Origin: Ooceraea biroi
Taxonomy: Eukaryota; Arthropoda; Insecta; Hymenoptera; Formicidae
Direction of reading: 5' to 3'
DNA length: 64,000 nt
Assembly: GCF_003672135.1 (NCBI RefSeq)
Contig: NC_039517.1
Coordinates: 6,293,475 to 6,357,474 of the forward strand
The position numbers and the translations under genes are program-made. Positions 1 through 9,715 of this stretch are shown here, piece after piece; within the stretch, counting starts at the first letter, position 1, and each line of letters begins with the position of its first letter. Under the pieces are notes generated by a model. That model did no database searches and was not told the DNA's origin. It was given only the letters and a program-made list of their open reading frames with translations.

Positions 1-263
1 TCACACAGTGTCCGGCAAATTGTCGCGACTCGCAATTTTATGTCTTTTATAGCTGTGTCATTTATCTCAAATGAGGCGTTATTTTTACGACAGCGATACA
101 TTACTGCACAAGAGAATTACATTTTCCAGAATACAATTTACTACATTCACGTGCGCAAAGTGGAACGTTAGTGAGATTGACAATTTGCCAATTATTCCTC
201 AACAAAACAAATATAAATCGAGTAACGATATCTTGTACTGTACTTGACGGATCTAGCTATCTA
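1..263. other. Intronic or intergenic DNA, nothing recognised
   Basis: AT-rich sequence with no coding signal on either strand. It lies upstream of the first visible exon at 2629, which starts inside a codon, so this stretch is probably intron of the aminotransferase/TtcA-like gene. That is inference. Confidence 0.4.
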
Positions 264-424
264 TATTATTAGGAGTGTGATTTAGTTTTGAGGGTTTTGC
301 AACAGATGACTGTAGTGTCAGTTTGTTCCAATAGCTGTTTCCGATAACTGTTGTTTCTTACAGTGTTGACATTATCCATGACATTTAGTAGCATTATAGC
401 AATCGTGTTTATATCATCGTAAAA

Positions 425-2095
425 ATGCAACTTCCGAAACAGCATTTTCGACATGCGTTGCTTTTGTTTTTTAATCAAAAGAAAACTGCGGCCGAGGGTT
501 ATAGAATTCTTGTGGAAACTTATGGTGATTCTGCCCCATCAATTAAGACGTGTCAATACTGGTTTAGACGCTTGAAAAGTGGTCATACTGATGTGAAGGA
601 CAAAGAACGCTCGGGACAACGAAGAAAGCTTGAAAATGCAGATTTGCAAGCATTATTGGACGAAAATCCAACACGATCCACTTCAGAACTTGCCAGAGCA
701 TTAAATGTTGATCGTACAACAGTTACGAAACATTTACATGAAATGGGAAAAATTCAGAAAGAAGGGAAATGGGTTCGACATGAATTATCGGAAAGTGCCA
801 TTTGAACATTTGCATTTCGTTGATCGCCAGGCAAAAAAAGAAGCGTCTTTTGTCTCGGATTGTTACTGGGGATGAAAAGTGGATCTATTTTGATAATCCG
901 AAACGCAGAAAATCATGGGTGGATCCAGGCGAACCATCAACATCCACTCCGAGACGCAATATTCACGGTTGAAAAGTAATGCTCTGTATTTGGTGGGATA
1001 GTGTACTATGAGCTGTTAAATCCGCATGAGACTGTCACGGCTGATCGTTATCGACACCAATTGTACAAGTTGAAGCAAGCGTTGGACCAAAAACGACCAG
1101 CAATTGCGAGTAAACGACGGAAAGTGATTCTTCTTCGTGACAACGCTCGACCTCACGTTGCGTTATCAGTGAAACAAACACTATTAGAGCTCGAATGGCA
1201 AGTCTTACCGCACCCCGCGTATTCTCCATGCGATTATTATTTGTTCCGGTGGATGCAACACGCTTTAGAGGATACACACTTTGATAATTTCGAAGAAGTG
1301 CGAAAATTCGTCGACGAATGGATCAACTGAAAAGAAGAGTGATTTTATCGTGGTGGAATCCATCTCTTGCCAGAGCATTAAATGTTGATCGTACAACAGT
1401 TACGAAACATTTACATGAAATGGGAAAAATTCAGAAAGAAGGGAAATGGGTTCGACATGAATTATCGGAAAGTGCCATTTGAACATTTGCATTTCGTTGA
1501 TCGCCAGGCAAAAAAAGAAGCGTCTTTTGTCTCGGATTGTTACTGGGGATGAAAAGTGGATCTATTTTGATAATCCGAAACGCAGAAAATCATGGGTGGA
1601 TCCAGGCGAACCATCAACATCCACTCCGAGACGCAATATTCACGGTTGAAAAGTAATGCTCTGTATTTGGTGGGATAGTGTACTATGAGCTGTTAAATCC
1701 GCATGAGACTGTCACGGCTGATCGTTATCGACACCAATTGTACAAGTTGAAGCAAGCGTTGGACCAAAAACGACCACCAATTGCGAGTAAACGACGGAAA
1801 GTGATTCTTCTTCGTGACAACGCTCGACCTGACGTTGCGTTATCAGTGAAACAAACACTATTAGAGCTCGAATGGCAAGTCTTACCGCACCCCGCGTATT
1901 TTCCATGCGATTATTATTTGTTCCGGTGGATGCAACACGCTTTAGAGGATACACACTTTGATAATTTCGAAGAAATGCGAAAATTCGTCGACGAATGGAT
2001 CAACTGAAAAGAAGAGTGATTTTATCGTGGTGGAATCCATCTCTTGCCAGAAAGATGGGAAAAAGTTATAGAAAAGGAAGGAAAATATTTTGATT
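425..2095 (+). pseudogene. Mariner transposase pseudogene, catalytic half present twice
   Basis: An ATG at 425 opens 126 codons of the mariner N-terminal DNA-binding region: two helix-turn-helix segments, then the WVxHEL linker, here WVRHEL with Pro changed to Arg. The frame is then lost. The catalytic part can be followed in other frames: TGDEKW near 864-881, a nonsense codon after IHG (near 970), a frameshift near 1000, then a stretch with DNARPH (second Asp) at 1001-1330. The motif before the third Asp is shortened to YSPCDYY, so the DLAPS residues are missing. The whole catalytic part recurs at 1366-2007, where DNARPH has become DNARPD. The product cannot be functional. Confidence 0.85.
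1366..2042 (+). repeat. Second copy of a 677-bp direct tandem duplication
   Basis: This segment repeats 689-1365 almost exactly. The nonanucleotide CTTGCCAGA occurs at 689, 1366 and 2043, marking both edges and the junction. The single-copy ancestor would have had it twice, about 677 bp apart. Slippage or unequal exchange between those short repeats explains the structure. Confidence 0.9.
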
Positions 2096-2178
2096 AAGGT
2101 ATTCATTCATTATCATATTTAAATACATGCGTTTTTGAGCAAAAAAACCCTCAAAACTAAATCACACCCCTAATAATA

Positions 2179-2628
2179 TCTCAAGGATCGATTTAATATT
2201 TGAGAAACTTGGAAGTGAATTTAATTCAGTTTTTGAGCGTATCGCCTCGTCTGGATGGTCATCCTTGAACTCCCGAGGGGAGCCAATTTGCTTTGTCACC
2301 GTGAAATCGATAGAGCTATGTAAATTATGAGGCGACACATCGCTGTCACGTCATGCACCACTAAATCCACATTGACTCTACATCAATCGCGCGAGCACGA
2401 ACTTTACACGTTCCTCGTACATTAATACGGTATCACGTGCGCGACACGTACGGCTTCGTTATCTTTATCGCAGCAACGACCGTCTTACCGTCGAAATAAC
2501 GTCGCATAACGGAAAAAACCGGTTGTCAACACTTCTCGTGGTCGGACAGCTACCGAACTTGCAGCAAAGTTCTTTGATTGACTTTGTAGCTGGAAAATCC
2601 GATACTCATGCATTTATTCGCGTTGCAG
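2179..2628 (+). other. Non-coding stretch upstream of the first visible exon
   Basis: I looked for the preceding exon of the aminotransferase domain, which should end just before the HEARDIV segment, and found none in any frame. The stretch ends in an acceptor (GCGTTGCAG, AG at 2627-2628). It is read as the 3' part of an intron that also contains the mariner element. Confidence 0.5.
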
Positions 2629-2824
2629 GCACGAAGCCAGGGACATAGTCAGACACGCGGTTGGGGCTGGCGAGCAGGATGCGGTCCTGTTCACGGGTCA
2701 AGGCACCGCCGCTGCCCTTCGCACGCTTTTACGACATCTCGATCTCTCCAAGTCCACCGTGGTCTTCGTGGGCCCGTTCGAGCATCACGCCAACCTGAGG
2801 CCTTGGCGCGAGCTCGATGTCAAG
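2629..2824 (+). CDS. Exon 1 visible: aminotransferase, PLP-domain start
   Basis: It encodes 65 residues after one base of a split codon. HEARDIVRHAVGAG is followed by an LFTGQGT cofactor-phosphate-type turn and then FEHHANLRPW. The EHHAN His is the residue that stacks on PLP in the cysteine-desulfurase family. It ends in frame at donor GTAGGA (2825). Confidence 0.85.
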
Positions 2825-5800
2825 GTAGGACAGCCGGCAGATAAATTCACGTGGAAAAGCCAAGCGGCTGATATGCAGCAACGAGCAGTTCGAGCAGAAT
2901 GCACGACGGCGAGGTGCATCGTTAAAACGAGCCGTTTTGTAAGGCCGGTCGTAGCGGAGCAGAGCGAGATCGAACAACAAATGCGATCTATCTACATGAT
3001 CTACGCGGCTGCTCTGACTTTTCGGCAGCTCGCCAGATCATCTACGTGAACGACCGTTTCATTTTCTTATCGCGGCTTGTTTTTCCTCCGTTATTCAACA
3101 TTTATGAAAGTTGCGATATACACTGCGTAATAAAATGGTTAACGTAGATATTTGCGAGGTATGATCTTCTGGACGGTTTTCGCCTTAAGATAGATGATCT
3201 AACAAGTAACACTACCCAAGTGTCACACGCCGATTTTGATAAGCTTTGAATATGTTGTTGTCTAGGTCAAAATATGAGATACATATTTTTTTATATCGGC
3301 CCGTTTTGCCATTAAGGGGGTGAAACACCCTCTTGAAAAAAATCAGGTTTTATATTTCTTAGCGAATACCGTCGAAACAATAAAACATATAAGAAAAAGT
3401 TTCAAGTAAAAGTTTTATGGATTCTAATGTACTTTATAACAGTGCAATCAGATTCATAAGAAATGTTAGTATATATGCAATTATAGAGAAAAAAACAAAC
3501 AAATTTAGAAATATTGATAAAAATAAAAAAAGTAAAATTTTCTTGTCAGCTCTACGTTGACCATTTCTGGGTCCGGCAGAGGGCGAGAACCTGACTTATT
3601 TTGTTAATTAAAAGTAATCCCCCGACTTCATTGTTATCTCTGTGCGAAAAAACTGTTGCCAGGAGTAACTAGCGTATTAAATACGAGAATACGGACGGGG
3701 CGCGTATGTAGCGATATAGAGGTACTTTTAGCTTATTTTTGAAAAATGCGTTTTCAGAATATGACCTTATCATATATGGTTGAATTGTCGTTAAATATGC
3801 TTGAAGTTTTGCTGAAAGATAAATTTTTAAATTTTCAAAAATTGTGGAGGGGAAAAGGAATTTCGAAAAATATGACATTTTCGAAAAATCTGATATAAAG
3901 TACATTAGAATCCATAAAACTTTTACTTGAAACTTTTTCTTATATGTTTTATTGTTTCGACGGTATTCGCTAAGAAATATAAAACCCGATTTTTTTCAAG
4001 AGGGTGTTTCACCCCCTTAATGGCAAAACGGGCCGATATAAAAAAATATGTATCTCATATTTTGACCTAGACAACAACATATTCAAAGCTTATCAAAATC
4101 GGCGTGTGACACTTGGGTAGTGTTACTTGTAAGATTGAAGTCGCTGCTCGGATTGCGTTCGGTTCTCTTCAGTTGCGATCTTATCGTCATTATCGTCGTC
4201 GTCGCGGCGAGTCGTTGATGAAGCAATTGAACTGTCTTACAGATCGTGCGAATTTCCGAGACCAAGGAGGGCTTCTTAGATCTGAACGATCTGGAACGGG
4301 GACTCGCGAGAATGCGGAGCGAGGGCGTTGCGCAAATGATCGGATGCTTCAGCGCTGCCAGTTGCATAACCGGGGTTTTGGCAGATGATGTCGCGACGAC
4401 CCTCCTGCTGCATCAATACGGCGCGCTCAGTGTGTGGGATTACACCACTGCAGGTAACGATCGTGGTGGACACGAGCGATGAAAGAGAACCGGTTGCGAG
4501 CTGATACGATCCAAACGCGATCGGCCGCTGCCGCCACGTGAGCGACTCCGAAAAACGAAAGCAAACGGCTAATTAATTGGCGAGTTAATTAATTGCCACG
4601 ACACAAAAACCGGATATAGCTCATATACATATCCTGTTAATCTCGCGGAACAGTTCAGCAATCGAATTTTCTCTCGAGCTCGGGCAAATTGCGCGTTCCG
4701 CCGCGCGCGTGTCATGCACCACGCTCGTAAATAACGTAAATGTTGTTACAATGAAGATAAGTCGAATATTATTATCGATGACATAATGCTCTTTATGTAA
4801 GCGTTCTCGCGTTACGTAAGGGACCGCGATAGACAGTTCGGCATCGGACTACAGCCACTCGCGGCGAGACAACGGGTCGTATTTTATTTCGATTTTATTA
4901 CCGCATTAATCACCGTATTTATTACCGCACTTTCAGCGCCGTACATTCAGATCGACATGAATCCCCATTTACCTGGGGTCGGCGAGACCGCGGTGCACAA
5001 GGACGCCATTATCTTCGCGGGTCACAAGTTCATCGGAGGGGTGCAGTCGCCCGGCGTCCTCGTGGCCAAACGGTGGCTGTTGCGAGAGGACGTCGAGGCG
5101 GAGGACATGAGGGACTCCCATCGTTATCATCGCGATCCTGAGCTGCGGGAGGAGAGCGGGACCGGCGCCGTGGTCGAGAGCATCAGATGCGGACTGGCGG
5201 CTCAGCTGAAGGAAAATGTCACGCCGAGGGCGATCGTCGCCCGGCAGGATAAGATTTCTAGGTGAGCGATCGCGCTCCACCACGGCCGCGCTCTGCAGGA
5301 GCCGGTTACATGATCAACCGACCGACGAAACGCGGCGATCGCCGTGGATTACGTAAGGCGCCGCGCGCATTTTTTCACCCCGTCCAGGAAACGAGTGCGA
5401 TCGTTTCGAATAATTTCTCGCCGCGAATGTCTTCCTGTTTACGTACGCCAGATTCATAGAAAGCGCCGGGGCGCACTTGATGCTCTCTTTATAATACGCG
5501 CCAATCATGATTCTCTTTTAAGTTAAAGTGTGTGTGTTTAGTTGAAAACTGGAAAATTTGCAAGAAGATAATTATAAATGTTGTAATTTCATACATAATT
5601 GCGATAATGTTATAACTATTATATGTTAATGGTGCTAACTGAATGTTAAAATCTAATGTTAATCTTGCCGATAAAACCGCTTATCGGTTATCTTTATCTT
5701 CGTATAATTACATTATACAGTGATAGTTTAACATAATATTAATAATTATCGCTTTTTGCTTCAGACAAGTCTTAGCTCACGTGCGCACAATCCCGGAACT

Positions 5801-8800
5801 GATCCTACTTGGCAGCTCGTCGCAGAACGTGAAGCGACTGCCGATCTTTTCGTTTATGGTGCGCCATCCTCGCGGCACGTTCCTCCATCATAACTTCGTC
5901 TGTGCCGTTCTGAACGACGTCTTCGGCATTCAGGCGCGAGGAGGATGCGCGTGCACGGGTCGTTACGCTCATGATCTCATGGGGATCGACCGGGAACTCG
6001 CAAAGGAGTACGAGAGCATCCTTCTGGAAGGGTATATACATTATTAATTTTGTGGCCATCAACCTTGGTTCAGCATAATTTCCCAAGTAGACGATCACTT
6101 ACTCACCGTTTGATTTTAGACAACGCAACGGCACCGAAGAAACCACCGCGGAGGGACTCAGGCCAGGCTTCGCTAGGCTGTCTTTTCCCTACTTCATGAG
6201 CGAGACGGAAGTCGCCTTCGTGCTGGAAGCTCTCAAGATGGTAGCCACCGAGGGTTGGAAGCTATTACCACAATACGTGCTGAATCCCGACACTGGCGAA
6301 TGGCGGCACCATACCAACAGCGTCTTCAAGGAGCGCAAATGGTTGGGTTCGATCAGATACACGGACGGCAAGATGAACGCCACGGAGCGGCGCGTTTCCG
6401 GCTCCGGTGTCTTCCCGCAGAGTTACGGAGATTGCCTGCAAACCGCGCGGAACATCTTCAATCGCGCGCGCAAAATGGCACAGCGCTACCCGCTGCAGAT
6501 CGACAAGAGTTTCAACTTTATGTGCAAGCGCATGGAAGCGCTGCGCTGGTTCATGCTGCCGAGCGAGGCGCAAGACCTCCTTCTGGGCAACTCGCAGAAC
6601 GTCAAGCAGGATGTGCCGTTCAACCCGCTGCTGGCCTGGAACAGGTACAATCACACGCACGCCGCCGCCAACTGCCACGACAGTCTGGTGAACTGTCTGG
6701 CAAACGGCATCAGACGGCTGAACAGCGACATTCCACGAACCGGCAACTCGCTGATGTCGGCAAGTTCTCCGAGACACCGAAGCTTGCCAGCGCTGAGTAG
6801 CGTCAGGCGTACCCTGGCGGCTACAACGGAACTGAACCAACCATCATCATCGAGCAACAGCGAGGAGGAGAGTCCGGGTCAGAACGAGCACGGCAATCTC
6901 TTGGGAGGGCATCGATCGCCCGCCACGTGCCCAAACTCGCCGATGCCAGTCAGGTTCGCAGTGGGCGAGGCTGTGACCTCCTCGATGCTGGGATCGATAT
7001 CCCGCACGGAGACTCGACAGAAAGAGCAGAGGGAGCTTGATGCGATCAATGCTGGTCGCACGAGGTGCAATTCCTTGGGTAGCACCACTGATGAGTGCAA
7101 TACTGCGAGTAATCGCGTCGGTGCGCCATCAGCGGCCTCGCCAATCCCGCCTCTTCCTTTGAGTCCGCAAACTTTGACCAGTTTGGGACTGAGCACGTCG
7201 AATAGCACGTCGAGGCATAGGCGTCATCACTGCAGCTGCAGCAGCCAGACGGATCTGAATTCGCTGGACTTGGACTCCGCCAGTCCGAGTCACTCGATTT
7301 CCTCCTTGAGCTACAACCACAATCCGGCGTCACCGCCTTCGTCGTATTCATCGACCAGCGATTATACCGAGAGGCTGATAGGCGGCGGCAGATCGTCACC
7401 TATTTCTGTGAACATTTGTCAGCGTTCCGAAGACGACCTGAGCGCGTACGTAAAAGAAGTGACCAAGGAACTAGCGACGGAGATCAAGTCGGAGATCCGC
7501 GAGGTCATTTCTAAGGTGGACGATGCCCTGTCGGAGACCAACACGTCGGAGAGTACGCCACAACATCATTCGCGAGCGCACAGCATGATTAATCAAACAT
7601 TCGTGGAGGATAAGCATCAATTGAGGCATGACTCGTTTACGGCCAGCGACATCGCCGAGTACCTGATGGAATTCTCGAAGGAAATGGCGAGCGAAGTGAA
7701 GTCCGAGATAAGGTATTTCATTATTGCTACTAAATATATTAAAAGTTGAAAAGTTACGACATGATAAAAATAATTTTCATTTCATAAATAATTTTAATTC
7801 CATTAATACAAATCACTGTGCGGTTTACATATTAAATTTATATGAATTTTTCAACAGGTGCATGGTGAATGCCGTTGACGGGCTTCACAGGTACTCGCCG
7901 GACGCCTCGACCTCGGACGTGTCTTCGAACGGATGCGGCTCGCCTGATCGCGGGAGAGTCGTGTTTCCCTCGTCAACATCACCGCGTCTCTCCACCTCCA
8001 AGAAGAGTGGCCCTATCGAGATCACCAGCAAGGTCGGTGAGTTGTCGCAGCAGGAGAGCAAGATGTCCAGCGAGTGTTCCTCGGACGAGACGGTGATTTA
8101 TGTAATGAAGCCATCCGAGAACGAGCAGATAGTTCGTGGTCGCTCGAAGACAGAAGACGAAGAGGTGGAGAACGACGTGGACGATTACGTGGACGACGAC
8201 TCGCAGGAGGGACGCGGCGGCCTTGACATCGGCGACGCCCGGAAGATCCTGCCGAAGATCTATTCAGCCGTGAACTCTGTCAGCTCTCAGGATAGCGGGA
8301 TAAATTTATCTTTCCACGAGAGTGACAAATCGATCGACTCATTGGACCTGAAACGCAGTAGCAGCGCCGAGTCCAATTCCACCAACAGTTACGGTCGGAA
8401 ACCGCGAACAACATCGATGGTGAGCTTGTCCACCAAGAGCGGCAGCAAACAGCAGACGCGTCAGAGCGACAATCTTTCGGAGGACGAAGAATGTCCGGGC
8501 GACTTGAGAGAGGAGGACGACGACGATCAGGAGAAGTTTGAAGACAGCGATTCCAGACTCGAGTTCCCGCGAACGCAATGGCACTGCCCGCCGAAGAACA
8601 TCTGGAAACCTTCGGTGGAGGCTATGCAGGAGTTCGACATGATTCGGGACAACGACAAGGTCCTGGTTTGTCTGTCGGCGAACGGCAAGGACTCGCTGTC
8701 CCTTTTACACACTCTGCATCAGTACAGATTTTATGCCCGATCGAAGGGGATCGACTTTGAGATCGGTGCGGCTACTATTGACGGGAGTGGTTCCGATCCC

Positions 8801-9715
8801 CTAGAGCTGATGACTTACCTGAAGACCCTGGACGTTCCCTACTTTTACGAAGAACGAGTGACCGACTCGAGTAACGCCAACGTCGAGAATGTATTAGACG
8901 CCAGCGTGGCTAACGGGACCTGTAGTTTCTGTGATAGATCCGTCAGGACGCAGTTGTACTCCCTGGCGAAGCGAAATAGATACAACGTGCTGGCGCTTGG
9001 TCAACACCTGGACGATCTCACGGAGAGTTTTCTCATTTCCGTGTTCCACGGCGGCATACTGAAGACCATGAAGGCGCACTACTATATACGCCGAGAGGAT
9101 CTCAGGGTTATCAGGCCGTTTATCTACGTGCGGGAGAAAGCGCTGAGGCAGTTCACAGAGAGCAAGAAGCTGCCAGTCGCGCAGGAATCGCGAACGCCGC
9201 ATTTAGCAGAGGTAAAATCGGCGTGCATCTTCGAAATCAAAATAAAACTTGTTCAAAGAAATAACCAAATTTTCTTCGCTATTTTGTGTATGTTGTAAAT
9301 ATATCGGCCTTTTCATATAATTATTAAAAAAATATATTCAAATAATGCTATATAATTTCCGACAATTCTTTATCGATTCTTCCTTCCATTGCAGAAACAG
9401 AATAAAAGGAAAGAACTGCTGCTGCAACAGGAACGTTCGTATCCCCGACTACACTGGTCCGTACGGACAGCTCTACGACCCTTGATAACTGGCTGCGGGC
9501 AAATCACTGATTTCGACTTGGCTTGCGGCGGTAACAACAGCAGCAACATCGCCAGCCCGAACAGCAGCACCAGCAGCAGCATAAGCAGCACCTGCAGCAG
9601 CAGCAACAGCAACACCAGTAATCAACAGAAGCGACACCGGAGGACCAAGACGAACGCACCCTCGTCACAGCAAGCCGACGAGAACAACGAGACCGACGAG
9701 GAACCCATACTCTGA
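2629..9715 (+). CDS. Fused class V aminotransferase (cysteine-desulfurase-like) and TtcA-like PP-loop protein, 5' partial
   Basis: Seven exons join in frame: 2629-2824, 4243-4453, 4937-5261, 5765-6031, 6120-7712, 7858-9211, 9395-9715. All introns are GT-AG and all phases agree, giving at least 1,421 residues (numbered here from the first visible complete codon). Residues 1 to about 360 are a PLP-dependent class V aminotransferase. It has an EHHANLRPW segment, AGHKFIGG with the PLP lysine at about residue 166, and RGGCACTG, the cysteine-desulfurase catalytic loop, with Cys at about 305. A conserved extension runs to about 515. A Ser-rich, probably disordered linker follows to about 1095. Residues 1100-1360 resemble TtcA, the PP-loop ATPase that thiolates tRNA cytidine, with PP-loop SANGKDS, a CSFC pair and GQHLDD. 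The tail is Ser/Asn-rich. The likely role, inferred only, is taking sulfur from cysteine and inserting it into a tRNA base. The N-terminus lies outside the window. Confidence 0.85.
2825..4242 (+). other. Intron carrying a foldback element
   Basis: GTAGGA donor and CTTACAG acceptor. About two thirds of this intron is the foldback element at 3203-4129, whose right end is 113 bp before the next exon. The other parts show no coding signal. Confidence 0.75.
3203..4129. mobile_element. Foldback/MITE element with 235-bp terminal inverted repeats
   Basis: The left arm 3203-3437 is matched as an inverted repeat by 3895-4129, nearly perfectly and without length difference. The ends read CAAGTAACACTACCC. 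A TAA triplet flanks each side (3200-3202, 4130-4132) and looks like a 3-bp target duplication. The AT-rich loop of about 457 bp has no transposase. A 3-bp TWA duplication is known from PIF/Harbinger elements, but the termini are not typical of that group, so I leave the superfamily open. Confidence 0.85.
4243..4453 (+). CDS. Exon 2 visible: aminotransferase core
   Basis: It encodes IVRISETKEGFLDLNDLERG and onward, including GCFSAASCITGVLADD and the ALSVWDYTTAG segment that holds the Asp expected near the PLP pyridine nitrogen in this fold. It ends with one base of an Ala codon completed in the next exon. Confidence 0.85.
4937..5261 (+). CDS. Exon 3 visible: PLP-lysine exon
   Basis: It starts after TTTCAG. 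It encodes HKDAIIFAGHKFIGGVQSPG, where the Lys codon at 5026-5028 is the expected Schiff-base lysine. Next comes a region with RDPELREESGTGAVVES. It ends with two bases of an Arg codon at donor GTGAGC. Confidence 0.88.
5765..6031 (+). CDS. Exon 4 visible: small domain with catalytic-loop cysteine
   Basis: It encodes an aminotransferase C-terminal small domain: LGSSSQNVKRLPIFSF, then QARGGCACTGRYAHDLMGID. The Cys codon at 5946-5948 matches the position of the persulfide-forming cysteine of cysteine desulfurases. The exon ends at a GTATAT donor before an 88-bp intron. Confidence 0.88.
6120..7712 (+). CDS. Exon 5 visible: end of aminotransferase and first part of the linker
   Basis: The first ~180 codons complete the aminotransferase (RPGFARLSFPYFMSETEVAF) and a well-formed extension with VFPQSYGDCLQTARNIFNRA and FNPLLAWNRYNH. 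From about 6720 the sequence becomes Ser/Pro/Thr-rich and low in complexity, as expected of a disordered linker. Near the end lies the first copy of a helical motif (YVKEVTKELATEIKSEIR, about 7447-7500) and most of a second copy (YLMEFSKEMASEVKSEIR, 7660-7712), which is cut by the intron. Confidence 0.85.
7858..9211 (+). CDS. Exon 6 visible: rest of linker and TtcA-like PP-loop domain
   Basis: It begins by completing an Arg codon and finishing the second helical repeat (CMVNAVDGLHRY). A Ser- and acid-rich linker with SSQDSGINLSF follows. The TtcA-like domain starts near WHCPPKNIWKP (about 8579). Its PP-loop is SANGKDS at 8675-8695, where canonical TtcA has SGGKDS. CSFC is at 8921-8932, then ALGQHLDDLTESFLISVFHG and RVIRPFIYVREKALRQF. 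It ends in frame at donor GTAAAA. Confidence 0.87.
9395..9715 (+). CDS. Exon 7: C-terminal exon with Ser/Asn-rich tail and stop
   Basis: It starts after CATTGCAG. KQNKRKELLLQQERSYPRLH and SVRTALRPLIT look like the last helices of a TtcA-like domain. They are followed by a Ser/Asn/Gln-rich low-complexity tail coded by AGC/AAC triplets, a basic patch (KRHRRTK) and an acidic end, NETDEEPIL, with a TGA stop at 9713-9715. Confidence 0.8.
   Translation, partial: KQNKRKELLLQQERSYPRLHWSVRTALRPLITGCGQITDFDLACGGNNSSNIASPNSSTSSSISSTCSSSNSNTSNQQKRHRRTKTNAPSSQQADENNETDEEPIL

Larger units (their letters stand above)
266..2176 (+). mobile_element. Degenerate mariner element with a 677-bp internal tandem duplication
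   Basis: The ends are inverted repeats. The left end reads TTATTAGGAGTGTGATTTAG and continues to TTTTGAGGGTTTT; the right end is its complement with one change (GGGGTG). TA dinucleotides flank both ends (264-265, 2177-2178), as expected for Tc1/mariner. Removing one copy of the internal duplication gives an element of about 1,234 bp, near the usual mariner size of about 1.3 kb. Segment 689-1365 is repeated directly as 1366-2042 with only a few substitutions, so the duplication is young compared with the decay of the transposase. The element lies in what is probably an intron of the host gene starting upstream. Confidence 0.85.

Noticed and set aside
2179..2628. Search for the missing upstream aminotransferase exon
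   Set aside because: No frame gives the expected PLP-domain start, so the exon must lie before the window.
6265..6840. 191-codon antisense open frame
   Set aside because: It is the shadow of exon 5 of the aminotransferase/TtcA-like gene, caused by its GC-rich codon usage.
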